Numbered from the stretch's first letter, positions 1 to 14,194 are shown. The stretch: 64,000 bases of DNA from Bacillus ndiopicus (GCF_000612805.1 NZ_HG964403.1:372001-436000), one strand, 5' to 3'. Notes: generated by a model not told the origin, from the letters alone. Numbers and translations are program-made.

Positions 1-2
1 AT

Positions 3-605
<603 letters not shown>

Positions 606-620
606 TATAGTGAAAAAATG

Positions 621-661
621 AAATAGTATATTTAGAAAGGAGATTTCTAAATATACTATTT
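621..661 (+). terminator. AT-rich hairpin terminator after upp
   Basis: A near-perfect 18-bp inverted repeat (arms 621-638 and 644-661) surrounds the 5-base loop GGAGA. It is only 15 bases past the upp stop. The stem is A/T-rich and the following U-tract is short, so efficiency is uncertain. The loop itself reads like a Shine-Dalgarno core, but no start codon suits it. Confidence 0.6.
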
Positions 662-700
662 TACTATACCAATTATATTTTGTAGACTGGAGAGTTCATG

Positions 701-1813
701 ATGACGAAGTTTAAAGTAATGACGATTTTCGGTACGCGTCCAGAGGCAATTAAAATGGCGCCGCTTGTATTGGAGCTGGAGAAACATCCACAAATTGAGT
801 CGATTGTGACAGTGACAGCTCAGCATCGTCAAATGCTTGATCAAGTACTTGAAACTTTTAAAATTAACCCGAATTATGACTTGAATATTATGAAGGATCG
901 CCAAACGCTTGTGGATGTTGCAACAAATGCACTACAAGGGTTAGATGCAGTAATGAAAGAAGCGAAGCCTGATATTGTGCTTGTACATGGTGATACAGCA
1001 ACTACATTTATCGGTAGTTTAGCGGCATTTTATAATCAAATTGCAATTGGGCATGTTGAAGCAGGGCTTCGTACAGGCCAAAAATATTCTCCTTACCCAG
1101 AGGAAATGAACCGTCAGTTAACAGGTGTTATGGCGGATTTACATTTTGCACCAACAAGGCAGTCAGAAGAAAATTTACTGCGCGAAAATAAACCGGCTGA
1201 AGCAATTTTCGTTACAGGGAATACAGCAATTGACGCATTGAAAACGACTGTAAATGAAACATATAGCCACCCTGTACTAGAAAAAATGGGCACGGACCGT
1301 ATGATTTTGTTAACAGCGCATCGCCGTGAAAACTTAGGTGAGCCAATGCGTAATATGTTCCGTGCAATCAAGCGCTTATTAGCAGAACATAATGACATCC
1401 AGGTTGTTTATCCTGTACATATGAATCCTGTTGTGCGGGAAATTGCTAATGATGTGTTAGGTAACGATGAGCGTATTCACTTAATTGAACCATTAGAAGT
1501 TTTTGATTTCCATAATATCGCAGCACGTTCATATATGATTTTAACGGATTCTGGTGGTGTGCAGGAGGAGGCTCCTTCACTTGGTAAGCCAGTGCTTGTG
1601 TTGCGTGATACAACAGAGAGACCAGAAGGCATTGCAGCAGGAACACTGAAGCTTGCTGGCACAGATGAGGACGTAATTTATCAATTAGCAAACGAGCTAT
1701 TAGTTGATCAGGCAGCATATGAAGCAATGGCACAGGCATCTAATCCTTATGGCGATGGTTATGCTTCAGAGCGAATTGTAAAGGCGCTAGTAGAATTTTT
1801 AGAAAAGCATTAA
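701..1813 (+). CDS. mnaA: UDP-N-acetylglucosamine 2-epimerase, non-hydrolysing
   Basis: Interconverts UDP-GlcNAc and UDP-ManNAc in the cytosol, feeding ManNAc into wall teichoic acid linkage units or secondary cell-wall polymers. The protein is about 370 residues, the normal family length, with the usual two Rossmann-like halves: N-terminal GTRPEAIKMAPL, central HVEAGLRTG and VTGNTAIDAL, and C-terminal TDSGGVQEEAPSLGKPVLVLR. Two ATGs lie in tandem at 698 and 701; the second was chosen because it sits 8 bases from the TGGAG core rather than 5. A UDP-ManNAc dehydrogenase and a TagA-type ManNAc transferase lie about 26 kb downstream, so UDP-ManNAc use in this strain is well supported. Also called wecB in Gram-negatives. 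Confidence 0.96.
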   Translation: MTKFKVMTIFGTRPEAIKMAPLVLELEKHPQIESIVTVTAQHRQMLDQVLETFKINPNYDLNIMKDRQTLVDVATNALQGLDAVMKEAKPDIVLVHGDTATTFIGSLAAFYNQIAIGHVEAGLRTGQKYSPYPEEMNRQLTGVMADLHFAPTRQSEENLLRENKPAEAIFVTGNTAIDALKTTVNETYSHPVLEKMGTDRMILLTAHRRENLGEPMRNMFRAIKRLLAEHNDIQVVYPVHMNPVVREIANDVLGNDERIHLIEPLEVFDFHNIAARSYMILTDSGGVQEEAPSLGKPVLVLRDTTERPEGIAAGTLKLAGTDEDVIYQLANELLVDQAAYEAMAQASNPYGDGYASERIVKALVEFLEKH

Positions 1814-1884
1814 AAATGAGCATATATAATTTTGTAAAATAGTATAGGAAGAAAAAGATTTTTTGGAACAAGGAATTTTGACAA

Positions 1885-1958
1885 ACTTCACAATTTAAAA
1901 ATCCCTCTTCACAAATTTGTCGACAATTTGACAACATTGGGGGGATTGTGAAGTTTTT
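1885..1958 (+). terminator. Terminator-like structure after mnaA
   Basis: The 10-base arms ACTTCACAAT (1885-1894) and ATTGTGAAGT (1945-1954) are exact complements and are followed by five T. The long interior holds its own palindrome, TTGTCGACAA. It sits between the mnaA stop and the atp promoter, so it most likely ends mnaA transcription. Confidence 0.5.
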
Positions 1959-1970
1959 CACCAATACTAA

Positions 1971-1999
1971 TTGACATCAAATATCGCCTATTGTATGCT
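1971..1999 (+). promoter_or_regulatory. SigmaA promoter of the atp operon
   Basis: A perfect -35 TTGACA (1971-1976), a 17-base spacer and -10 TATGCT (1994-1999) give a strong vegetative promoter. The predicted start near 2006 leaves a leader of some 320 bases before atpI. No other promoter of this quality was seen between mnaA and atpI. Confidence 0.8.
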
Positions 2000-2005
2000 A
2001 ACAAA

Positions 2006-2328
2006 GGGTAAGAATGATAGGGGTTTCATAGTGTATACATACTTTGGAGCACTTATTTATATCAAGTTTCTACTGAATTGACAGTTGAGTTCCAATTGTC
2101 GATTATGCTCCTGCGATTATTCGTCGCAGAAGAAAACTTTGCAACGGTTTGATGCGTCTGGATACATGTCCATAAAGGTTAAAGCTTTCGTATGTAGAAA
2201 TTTACTCCAAGTCAAATCTTGCTACATATTTTTTAACCTCTTACTGTAGTGCATTCACTACGCTTTGAATTCACTTGCTGGTCAGCATCAATTCTTTACT
2301 CGAAAAAAATTCAGGAGACTTATTGCCA
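2006..2328 (+). other. Long structured 5' leader of the atp operon
   Basis: This stretch has no convincing gene. It can form at least three local hairpins: 2080-2100 (8-bp stem with one G-U pair), 2111-2129 (CTGCGA/TCGCAG) and 2246-2261 (GTAGTG/CACTAC). Directly before atpI there is an AGGAGA Shine-Dalgarno at 2313-2318. I match it to no known riboswitch. A 27-codon ORF inside it has no good ribosome site. Confidence 0.5.
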
Positions 2329-2700
2329 ATGGAAGATTTGCATTACATTTTCGCTAAGCAAAAGAAAGTGTTATTTTTTTTGCTTGCTCTCTGTGTACTA
2401 GGATGGGCTTTTACGCCATATGCTAGCATCTTCGCAGGAATTGGTTTAGGTGCATTCTTCGGTACATACAACTTTTGGATTTTAGTTCGACGAATGGACA
2501 AGTTTGACCACTCTATTAGTGAAGGAAGAAAGGCATCATCTTTAGGCACAGCCTTACGCTTTGGCTCGGGTGTTGCGGCAGTCGCAATCGCCATGTCGTT
2601 GCCAGAACATTTTCATCTGATTAGCACAGTTATTGGGCTAATGCTTCCGTACATTTTTCTCGTAATTGAGCGAATTGTACATCTTGCTAAACAACACTAA
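2329..2700 (+). CDS. atpI: ATP synthase protein I
   Basis: Small membrane protein encoded first in the atp operon. In other bacteria it is linked to c-ring assembly or stability and to Mg2+ supply, and is not part of the final enzyme. The 123 residues hold about four hydrophobic segments with RRMDKFD in the loop after the second. The frame is open further upstream to 2275, but the ATG at 2329 was chosen: it follows AGGAGA by 10 bases, and MEDLHYIFAKQKK lines up with the start of Bacillus AtpI. It is poorly conserved in sequence, but position and membrane pattern make the call good. atpB follows after 33 bases. Confidence 0.88.
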   Translation: MEDLHYIFAKQKKVLFFLLALCVLGWAFTPYASIFAGIGLGAFFGTYNFWILVRRMDKFDHSISEGRKASSLGTALRFGSGVAAVAIAMSLPEHFHLISTVIGLMLPYIFLVIERIVHLAKQH

Positions 2701-3462
<762 letters not shown>

Positions 3463-3471
3463 TTATAAATT

Positions 3472-3759
<288 letters not shown>

Positions 3760-3776
3760 TTACTACTTACGACGTC

Positions 3777-3817
3777 AATGGCGAAGAAAAGTTCTCCAGA
3801 CTTACAACTTCGCCATT
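3777..3817 (+). terminator. Hairpin between atpE and atpF
   Basis: Ten-base arms AATGGCGAAG (3777-3786) and CTTCGCCATT (3808-3817) pair perfectly and are followed by CCTTTTA. It looks like a partial terminator or a stabilising 3' end for an atpIBE message. The downstream F1 genes must still be read through it. Confidence 0.5.
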
Positions 3818-3936
3818 CCTTTTATGTAATATATGAAATTCACATGTAATGATGTGAAGCAAGCAACAATGAATTTGAAATTAAAGATTTACATGTTATA
3901 GATTTTGAACAAGCTCTTGAAGGGAGTGAACCAATC

Positions 3937-4455
3937 GTGTTAGTAAATGATCTTGTATTAGGTGCATCTGGCAATTTTAACGGTGGAGATGCTGTTGCAA
4001 CATTAGCAACATTCATTATTTTAATGCTTCTTCTTAAAAAGTTTGCATGGGGTCCATTAATGGGCATTATGCAACAACGTGAGGAGTTAGTTGCAAGTGA
4101 AATCGAAGCGGCTGAAAAAGCTCGTAAAGAGACGCACCAATTATTAGAAGAACAAAAAAGCCTTCTTAAAGAAGCTCGTACAGAAGCACAAGCTATTGTA
4201 GAAGGTGCAAAAAAACAAGGCGATGTACAGCGTGATGAAATTATTTCAGCAGCTCGTGCAGAAGCAGCTCGTTTAAAAGAAGCTGCAGTGCGTGAAATCG
4301 AAAACGAAAAAGAAAAAGCAATCGCAGCTGTGCGTGAAGAAGTTGTATCATTATCAGTTCTGGCAGCATCTAAAGTTCTTGGTAAAGAGATTTCTGAAGA
4401 GGACAACAGTGCATTAATTAAAGAAACGATTGCGAAGGCAGGCGAAGCGAAATGA
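3937..4455 (+). CDS. atpF: F0F1 ATP synthase subunit b
   Basis: Peripheral-stalk subunit. It has one N-terminal membrane helix (about residues 15-35) and then a long charged, alanine-rich coiled coil that dimerises and holds F1 through delta. Length is 172 residues, normal for Bacillales. It starts at GTG, preceded by GAAGGGAGTGA with good spacing. [10 protein letters not shown] matches the family N terminus. The 3' end overlaps atpH by four bases (ATGA), typical of translational coupling. The 177-base gap before it holds only a hairpin. Confidence 0.95.
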   Translation: MLVNDLVLGASGNFNGGDAVATLATFIILMLLLKKFAWGPLMGIMQQREELVASEIEAAEKARKETHQLLEEQKSLLKEARTEAQAIVEGAKKQGDVQRDEIISAARAEAARLKEAAVREIENEKEKAIAAVREEVVSLSVLAASKVLGKEISEEDNSALIKETIAKAGEAK

Positions 4456-4982
4456 GTCAAGTAGCGAAGCGTTATGCTGAAGCATTGTTTCAATTAGCTA
4501 ACAAGAATCAAAGTATTGCAGAAGTAAGTGCAGATTTAAAGGAATTAACAGCTGCAATCGAAAATACACCAGCTTTACTAGAGTTATTAAAAGCTCCAAA
4601 AATTTCTTCTGCAAAGAAAAAAGCAATGCTATCTGAAATTTTAGCGAACGCTAATTCAGCAGTATTAAACATAGTTCAATTATTAGTTGATAAACAACGC
4701 ATTAGCGATATCGTTGCTGTAGCTGAAGCATTCCAAGTTCTTGCAACTGCAGCCGCGGGCGCAGCAGAAGCAACAGTTTATTCAACACGCTCTTTAACTG
4801 AAGCAGAAAATGCAGAGATTTCAGCAGCATTTGCAAAGCTAGTAGGTAAAAGCAAACTAGAAATTAAAAACATTATTGAGCCATCAATTCTTGGTGGAGT
4901 TCGTGTACAAATCGGCAACTATATTTATGACAGCACAATCGCTTCTAAGCTAGAAGGTTTAAAGCGTACATTAGTTGTTTAA
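4452..4982 (+). CDS. atpH: F0F1 ATP synthase subunit delta
   Basis: Connects the peripheral stalk to the top of F1. The 176-residue protein opens with [15 protein letters not shown], the family signature of the helical N-terminal domain, and closes with [26 protein letters not shown], which is the OSCP/delta C-terminal motif. The start overlaps the atpF stop, so it is translated by coupling and has no separate strong ribosome site. A 28-base gap leads to atpA. Confidence 0.95.
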   Translation: MSQVAKRYAEALFQLANKNQSIAEVSADLKELTAAIENTPALLELLKAPKISSAKKKAMLSEILANANSAVLNIVQLLVDKQRISDIVAVAEAFQVLATAAAGAAEATVYSTRSLTEAENAEISAAFAKLVGKSKLEIKNIIEPSILGGVRVQIGNYIYDSTIASKLEGLKRTLVV

Positions 4983-5004
4983 TTTTAAGAAATGTGAGAG
5001 GTGA

Positions 5005-6519
<1,515 letters not shown>

Positions 6520-6595
6520 TCTTAGTTGAACCATTCGTCACGGACTCCGCAGGCAGCAGCTTGCGGATGCTGTGAGAATAATGGATTGTGATTAA

Positions 6596-7477
<882 letters not shown>

Positions 7478-7503
7478 GCTGCAATTTCACTGACTTCGTA
7501 TAA

Positions 7504-9376
<1,873 letters not shown>

Positions 9377-9385
9377 ATCAAGTGA

Positions 9386-9434
9386 GAACTGTTTGAAAAG
9401 CATGCTAATGCATCTCTTTTCAAACAGTTCTTTT
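9386..9434 (+). terminator. Terminator of the atp operon
   Basis: A perfect 15-bp stem (9386-9400 with 9416-9430), a 15-base loop and four T make a clear rho-independent terminator directly after atpC. Downstream, a second 10-bp inverted repeat (GACAGAAAAA at 9450, TTTTTCTGTC at 9519) lies in the short gap before the next gene. Confidence 0.88.
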
Positions 9435-9575
9435 AATGACCTAAATGATGACAGAAAAAAGCGCCAATAAAATTTTGGAAATGCCAATAAATAGAAGAAA
9501 TCCACCGATAAACAAAAATTTTTCTGTCAATTAGCGCAAAACAACAACTTTTTTCATAAAGGAGCGTAATGAAAG

Positions 9576-9818
9576 ATGGATTTTTATACGGAAATAGGAC
9601 AACAGGCACTTTTCGGTCTAGCCTCGCATATTTTCTTCATTGCTGTGGCATTCTATGCATTACAAGCATTTCGTTTTGATCAACTATTTAAAAAAGGTAA
9701 AACATTCCAAATCCAACTCGTTTATATTTTATTCAGCATCGTAATCGGTTCATCAGTTTCCAACTTTTTCATTACTTTTTCGCAATGGTCAAGGAGCTTA
9801 GTTTATATTTTCCAATAA
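9576..9818 (+). CDS. ywzB: DUF1146 family membrane protein, YwzB type
   Basis: An 80-residue protein with two or three hydrophobic segments (about 12-30, 46-65) separated by the basic stretch RFDQLFKKGKT, which fits the DUF1146/YwzB family. In Bacillus subtilis its homologue lies between atpC and murAA, exactly as here; the Bacillus ywmB gene that also lies there is not visible. Function is unknown. The start ATG follows AAAGGAGCG. It may be transcribed alone, since the atp terminator precedes it. Confidence 0.8.
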   Translation: MDFYTEIGQQALFGLASHIFFIAVAFYALQAFRFDQLFKKGKTFQIQLVYILFSIVIGSSVSNFFITFSQWSRSLVYIFQ

Positions 9819-10140
9819 AATGCATTATATAGCTTGTAGGGGAAAGCAAATGGTTGTTTTTCGCTACAAAGTATATATTTCCTGGGCAATCGACTGAAAA
9901 AATGTTTAATACATTGACTTTTGGTGTATAGTTTTTCAACTTTTTAAAAAATACTTACATGTTTCTAAATGGCTAAAATTTCATTAAAACAGTAACTAAG
10001 AGGTGCATCAGTTTGCTTTTTGGACAACCCAATTAGCGTAAAAAGTATCCATGAACTGATTCACCAACTGTACATACAATGCGTAATATGTAGTATGAAC
10101 AATAAAGTCAAAATTCGACACAAAATAGTGAATTAGATGC
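9819..10140 (+). other. Gene-free stretch before the murA promoter
   Basis: No ORF with a ribosome site is present. The main structure is a 12-base inverted repeat with one mismatch (GGTGCATCAGTT at 10002, AACTGATTCACC at 10054) spanning 64 bases. There is no T-run after it. A place where Bacillus carries ywmB, but no remnant of that gene could be recognised. Confidence 0.4.
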
Positions 10141-10169
10141 TTGATAAAGTTGGGTTATAGCTGTATTAT
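10141..10169 (+). promoter_or_regulatory. SigmaA promoter of murA
   Basis: TTGATA (10141-10146), a 17-base spacer and TATTAT (10164-10169) form a good vegetative promoter. It would start transcription near 10176, about 75 bases before the murA start codon. Confidence 0.65.
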
Positions 10170-10251
10170 TAGCAGTGTTTGGATAAAAGAGATTAATGAA
10201 CTTTTAAATAAAATAGCAAGTTTATGAGAATGGGATTCGGAGGGACGAATT

Positions 10252-11562
10252 GTGGAGAAAATTATCGTTATGGGTGGTCAGACTTTACAAGGTAGCGTAA
10301 AAGTTGAAGGCGCAAAAAACGCTGTATTACCTATTTTAGCAGCATCTTTATTAGCTTCTGAAGGAAAAAATATCATTAGAGACGTTCCAGCTTTAGCTGA
10401 TGTATATACAATTGGTGAAGTATTAAAAAGCTTAAATGCAGATGTACAGTATGATGTGCATAACAATGAATTTGTAATTGATGCTGCTCAGGAGTTGTCT
10501 AGTGAAGCACAATTTGAATTTGTTAGTAAAATGCGTGCATCTATTTTAGTAATGGGCTCTTTGCTTGCGCGTAATCGCTTTGCACGTGTTGCATTACCAG
10601 GCGGCTGTGCAATTGGCTCTCGTCCAATTGAGTTACACTTAAAGGGCTTTGAGGCAATGGGTGCAGAGATTTCTTTTGGACATGGCTATGTTGAGGCACG
10701 TGCTGAAAAATTAAAGGGTGCCGAAATTTATTTAGATTTCCCAAGTGTTGGTGCGACAGAAAACATTATGACAGCAGCAGCTTTAGCAGAAGGCACGACA
10801 ATTATCGAAAATGCTGCAAAAGAGCCTGAGATTGTCGATTTAGCTAATTTTATAAATGCGATGGGTGGTCGTGTGACGGGCGCAGGAACAGCGACAATCC
10901 GCATTGAAGGTGTAGAGAAGCTAAAAGGTATTACACACTATGTAATTCCTGATCGTATCGAAGCAGGTACATTTATGGTAGCAGCAGCTATTACACGTGG
11001 TGATGTAATTATTGAAAATGCGATTCCAGAGCATATGACAGCTTTAATTGCAAAAATGCGTGAAATGGGCGTAGAAATTATAGAGCAGGAAAATGGGCTA
11101 CGTATACGTGCAACTGGTGAATTAAAAGCAGTAGATATTAAAACAATGCCGCATCCTGGGTTCCCAACAGATATGCAGTCACAAATGATGGCATTAATGT
11201 TATCAGCGGAAGGCACAAGCATTATTACAGAAACAGTATTTGAGAACCGCTTTATGCATGTTGAAGAATTCCGTCGAATGAATGCGATTGCTAAAATTGA
11301 GGGGCGTTCTGTCTTTATCGAAGGAAATAATGCACTACAAGGTGCAGAAGTAGCGGCAACTGATTTGCGCGCTGCGGCATCACTTATTTTAGCAGGTTTA
11401 GTATCAGAAGGTGTAACACGTGTAACAGCTTTACACCATTTAGATCGCGGCTATGTAAAATTCCATGAAAAACTAGCAGCATTAGGTGCAAATATTGAGC
11501 GCGTAACAGAAGGCGAAGTAATCGCGGTACAACAAGACAGCACTGAACAAGTAACAGCATAA
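10252..11562 (+). CDS. murA: UDP-GlcNAc 1-carboxyvinyltransferase
   Basis: First committed step of peptidoglycan synthesis: transfers enolpyruvate from PEP to UDP-GlcNAc in the cytosol. The 436 residues match the family. The active-site cysteine that fosfomycin attacks is C119 in [11 protein letters not shown]. The substrate-binding GAKNAVLP near the N terminus and the C-terminal [17 protein letters not shown] are also present. The start is GTG, supported by CGGAGGGAC 8-10 bases upstream. The ywzB-side neighbours identify it as the murAA-type copy. Its terminator has been invaded by a mini-element. Confidence 0.97.
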   Translation: MEKIIVMGGQTLQGSVKVEGAKNAVLPILAASLLASEGKNIIRDVPALADVYTIGEVLKSLNADVQYDVHNNEFVIDAAQELSSEAQFEFVSKMRASILVMGSLLARNRFARVALPGGCAIGSRPIELHLKGFEAMGAEISFGHGYVEARAEKLKGAEIYLDFPSVGATENIMTAAALAEGTTIIENAAKEPEIVDLANFINAMGGRVTGAGTATIRIEGVEKLKGITHYVIPDRIEAGTFMVAAAITRGDVIIENAIPEHMTALIAKMREMGVEIIEQENGLRIRATGELKAVDIKTMPHPGFPTDMQSQMMALMLSAEGTSIITETVFENRFMHVEEFRRMNAIAKIEGRSVFIEGNNALQGAEVAATDLRAAASLILAGLVSEGVTRVTALHHLDRGYVKFHEKLAALGANIERVTEGEVIAVQQDSTEQVTA

Positions 11563-11565
11563 TAT

Positions 11566-11653
11566 AAAAGCATTGCCATTCTGAACTGCCCCGTAAAAGT
11601 TAGACACCAATCTAATTTTTATGAGGCAGATCATTCTCGGCAATGCTTTTTTT
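11566..11653 (+). terminator. murA terminator split by an insertion
   Basis: Arms AAAAGCATTGCC (11566-11577) and GGCAATGCTTTT (11639-11650) with a long T-run form an ideal terminator, but they are 61 bases apart. Removing the inserted element leaves a stem with a six-base loop, ATTCTC, so the ancestral terminator is obvious. The insert folds on itself and may keep the terminator working. Confidence 0.85.
11582..11633 (+). mobile_element. 52-bp MITE-like element with IS3-type ends
   Basis: The element begins TGAACTGCC and ends GGCAGATCA, so it has the TG...CA borders of the IS3 family. The two ends are imperfect inverted repeats over about 26 bases each, with shared blocks CTGCC, TAAAA and TTAGA, and almost nothing between them. 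A 3-base direct repeat TTC flanks it (11579-11581 and 11634-11636). The left end resembles IS150-group ends (CTGCCCC...AAAGTTAGACA) from memory. It codes for nothing and would need a transposase in trans. Confidence 0.65.
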
Positions 11654-11904
11654 GTAAATCAAATTTGCCTCTGTTAACTGACCGTATTTTTTCCGAGTTA
11701 ATTGTGTCAGTAGGTTGTTGGCTATTTAAATGTATTATATACAGTGTCATTAGATTAAATCTGGAATGGGAGTTAACCTAAGGAAGATACCTACTATGTT
11801 GTCGTCGATGCTTCATTTTCGTACATACCCTTCAGCTCCGTTTTCATGTAAAAAAACATTTGCTAGTTGTAGATAAATTATCTATAAGCTACATACAATG
11901 GCGT
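11654..11904 (+). other. Non-coding region before spoIID
   Basis: No gene seen. CATACAAT (11892-11899) matches a sigmaE -10 element well, but transcription from it would start at the ATG itself. Another possible site, CATACCCT, lies at 11824. Neither has a convincing -35, so the spoIID promoter is left open. Confidence 0.3.
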
Positions 11905-12789
11905 ATGAAAAAAAACATTATAATTATTACTTTCATCATCTGTTTCCTTTTTACTGTGCCACTCCTATATTACAAAAAACAAAAGCAAGCACCAGAGCCT
12001 TGTGAAATTTTCATTACAATTGAAGGTGAGGCACAAAGTGTCTCATTAGAGCAATATTTAATAGGTGTTGTTGCTGCAGAAATGCCTGCTAGCTTTCACT
12101 CTACTGCGCTACAGGCTCAAGCTATTGCTGCACGCACGTATGTCATACGTAACACCAATTACGGTCAAAAACCAATTAAGCCAACAACAATGCATCAGGT
12201 TTTTATCAATGAAAAAGCACGAAAGCAAAAGTGGCTAACTGCTTTTGCACAGTACGAACAAAAGATAACCGATGCCGTACAAGCAACAGCAGGTCAAATG
12301 ATACTATATGATGGAGAACCGATTTCTGCGATGTTCCATGCTTCATCAAACGGTGTTACAGAATCAGCGAAAAATTATAGTGGACATGACCTACCTTATT
12401 TACAGTCCGTTACATCCCCAGAGGAAAGTAGCCAAACAATTACAATGACTGTTGCAGAACTTAATAACAAGCTACAAACAAATTGGACACAAGGGGATTT
12501 TTTAGCGCTCAAACTTGAGCGAAATAGCTCAGGTCGTGTTCAAACTGTGATTGGGAAAAAACAATTTAGCGGTCGTGATTTCAGAGAGCAACTGCAATTG
12601 CGCTCAACAGATTTTACCTTAATGAAAGATGGCAATGATATCGCTATTATAACGAAAGGCTATGGGCATGGTGTAGGAATGAGTCAATATGGGGCAAATG
12701 AATTAGCGCAAAGTAGTGCAACAACAGAGCAAATAATCACTCATTACTATCCACAAACAACAATTGGCAATGTTTGTACAAAAAAGTAA
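11905..12789 (+). CDS. spoIID: Stage II sporulation protein D
   Basis: Peptidoglycan lytic transglycosylase that acts with SpoIIM and SpoIIP in the mother-cell membrane during engulfment. The 294-residue form has one N-terminal membrane segment (about residues 4-22) and then the SpoIID/LytB domain. The catalytic glutamate lies in GVVAAEMPASFH, and the C-terminal GYGHGVGMSQYGANELA is the family signature. The frame is open upstream to a TTG at 11860; ATG 11905 was chosen because MKKNIIII directly precedes the membrane helix, though no strong Shine-Dalgarno is visible. Position between murA and spoIIQ is as in Bacillus. Confidence 0.93.
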   Translation: MKKNIIIITFIICFLFTVPLLYYKKQKQAPEPCEIFITIEGEAQSVSLEQYLIGVVAAEMPASFHSTALQAQAIAARTYVIRNTNYGQKPIKPTTMHQVFINEKARKQKWLTAFAQYEQKITDAVQATAGQMILYDGEPISAMFHASSNGVTESAKNYSGHDLPYLQSVTSPEESSQTITMTVAELNNKLQTNWTQGDFLALKLERNSSGRVQTVIGKKQFSGRDFREQLQLRSTDFTLMKDGNDIAIITKGYGHGVGMSQYGANELAQSSATTEQIITHYYPQTTIGNVCTKK

Positions 12790-12845
12790 TCAGGAGTGTT
12801 TAAAATTTGTATAGTTTGTTCACACTAGCTTCAGAGGTGATGAAC

Positions 12846-13508
12846 ATGCGAGAGGAAAAAAATTTAAAACCTTCTCCGAAAAACTTACAAAAAAAGCCAT
12901 GGTTTTGGCCAGCTATTTATGCAGGTATTGCACTTGCGGTATTAGCACTTATGTTTAGCTATAATGCGCTTGTTACAAAACAGGAAGAGCGCCTACTAAC
13001 AGAAAGCGTTGCGAAGGAAGAATCTCCACAACAGCAGCCAGTTATTGAAACAAATGCAGTGCAAGAAAATTTGAAATATCCATTTGATGAAGCGTTAATA
13101 AATCAACTGACAGTACTTCAGGATTTTTATGATTTATCTGCAGATGCAAAAACGCGCGAAAATGCCTTGCTTGTATTTAAGCAAACATTTTCAACATCAT
13201 CTGGTATGTCACTCGCTATTAATAGTGAGCCTTTTGAAGTGCTTGCTGCGATGAGTGGTGTTGTGACAAAAGTAAAGATGGATGCATTTACAGGAAATAG
13301 CATAACTGTAGAGCATGCAAATGGTTTAGAAACACGCTATAGCTCAATTACTGATATCGTTGTTAAAGAAGGCGATGAAGTTATACAAGGGCAAGCATTA
13401 GCAACAACAACAGAAAATGATTGGAATCCGTCAGCAGGTATTCATTTACATTTTGAGGTGCTGGAAAACGGTGAAGCAATCAATCCGCGAAAATTGCTTG
13501 CATTCTAA
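12846..13508 (+). CDS. spoIIQ: SpoIIQ, LytM-like engulfment protein
   Basis: Forespore membrane protein that pairs with SpoIIIAH across the septum to link the two cells and drive engulfment. The 220 residues have a short cytoplasmic part, one membrane helix (about residues 20-40) and an extracellular LytM/M23 domain. The second zinc motif HLHFE is kept, but the first (HxxxD) is not visible, so the domain is probably not a peptidase; Bacillus SpoIIQ is likewise degenerate. ATG 12846 was chosen, six bases after AGAGGTG; ATG 12840 and GTG 12837 are alternatives. It follows spoIID directly. Confidence 0.9.
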   Translation: MREEKNLKPSPKNLQKKPWFWPAIYAGIALAVLALMFSYNALVTKQEERLLTESVAKEESPQQQPVIETNAVQENLKYPFDEALINQLTVLQDFYDLSADAKTRENALLVFKQTFSTSSGMSLAINSEPFEVLAAMSGVVTKVKMDAFTGNSITVEHANGLETRYSSITDIVVKEGDEVIQGQALATTTENDWNPSAGIHLHFEVLENGEAINPRKLLAF

Positions 13509-13526
13509 GTTCTAAATAGTGGCGGA

Positions 13527-13554
13527 CGACTCATAAGGTGAAGAAACATACTAC
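13527..13554 (+). promoter_or_regulatory. Possible sigmaE promoter of spoIIID
   Basis: CATACTAC (13547-13554) fits the sigmaE -10 element, and the start would fall near 13561, about 40 bases before the GTG of spoIIID. The -35 (around GACTCAT) is weak. SpoIIID is known to be made in the mother cell under sigmaE, which supports the call. Confidence 0.4.
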
Positions 13555-13599
13555 TAAGCTATGGCACATTCTTACATCCTAAGTAGAAAGGAAGGGAAC

Positions 13600-13866
13600 G
13601 TGCACGAACATATTAGGCGTCGCTGTGTTCAGCTGGGTGAGTTGCTAATCGAAACCAAAGAAACAGTCCGCACTTTAGCTAAAATGACAGGTTATTCTAA
13701 AAGTACTGTGCACAAGGATTTAACAGAAAGGCTTATACTTATTAACGAGCCTCTTGCACAGGAAGTAAAAAAAATTTTAGCCTATCATAAATCCATCCGT
13801 CACTTGCGCGGTGGAGAAGCAACGAAGAAAAAATGGCAATCGAAGCAACACGAACAAAGCACCTAG
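13600..13866 (+). CDS. spoIIID: SpoIIID, mother-cell transcription factor
   Basis: Small DNA-binding protein that switches mother-cell gene expression between sigmaE and sigmaK. The 88 residues hold the helix-turn-helix (TVRTLAKMTGYSKSTVHKD) and the strongly conserved basic region YHKSIRHLRGGEATK. The frame is open upstream to 13561, but the GTG start gives VHEHIRRRCVQLG, which aligns with the Bacillus start, and an AAGGAAGG site lies just before it. Mbl follows, as in Bacillus. A terminator overlaps the stop codon. Confidence 0.95.
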   Translation: MHEHIRRRCVQLGELLIETKETVRTLAKMTGYSKSTVHKDLTERLILINEPLAQEVKKILAYHKSIRHLRGGEATKKKWQSKQHEQST

Positions 13867-13896
13867 ATGATACTAATGTTCATCTAAGTGCTTTTT
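13858..13896 (+). terminator. Terminator of spoIIID
   Basis: Thirteen-base arms (13858-13870 and 13880-13892) with a single mismatch, a nine-base loop and TTTTT follow. The left arm includes the stop codon of spoIIID. Confidence 0.85.
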
Positions 13897-14166
13897 CTCT
13901 ATTTTGATTACATTTTTAGGGAATACATTACCATAAAAGAGGATGTAATTACTTGCTTATTGTGATAAAATAGTCTAGATAACTAAATATAAAATAGGGA
14001 CTGTTAGAAAGTAAAATATTCATTAACATTTTCTAATAACTGTCTGTAATTCTTAGGGTCATTCATTATTTGTGATTAGTTACCTAGTAATTGAAAAAAT
14101 CGAGAGTACTGAGATTGGCTTAAGAATAACAATAAAAAATTTTTTTGGCTTTTAGAGCTAATGGAA
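13897..14166 (+). other. Non-coding region before mbl
   Basis: No gene seen. A loose inverted repeat (GTTAGAAA near 14002 with TTTCTAAT near 14030) is present. A bulged 11-bp hairpin (14150-14160 with 14176-14187) overlaps the mbl promoter spacer, so promoter and hairpin may interfere. Confidence 0.35.
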
Positions 14167-14194
14167 TTGCTTCAATAGCTCCTAAAAATATAAT
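14167..14194 (+). promoter_or_regulatory. SigmaA promoter of mbl
   Basis: TTGCTT (14167-14172), a 16-base spacer and a perfect TATAAT (14189-14194) place the start near 14201, about 38 bases before the mbl ATG. Confidence 0.55.

Noticed and set aside
2166-2249. 27-codon ORF in the atp leader as a leader peptide
   Set aside because: No Shine-Dalgarno at suitable spacing and no attenuator clearly following it.
3840-4493. 217-codon minus-strand ORF opposite atpF and atpH
   Set aside because: Ser/Ala-rich translation of the strand opposite a strongly biased gene, with no ribosome site and no family resemblance.
12807-12845. SigmaF promoter directly before spoIIQ
   Set aside because: A GTATA -35-like block is present at 12809, but no matching -10 at the right distance, so it was not listed.
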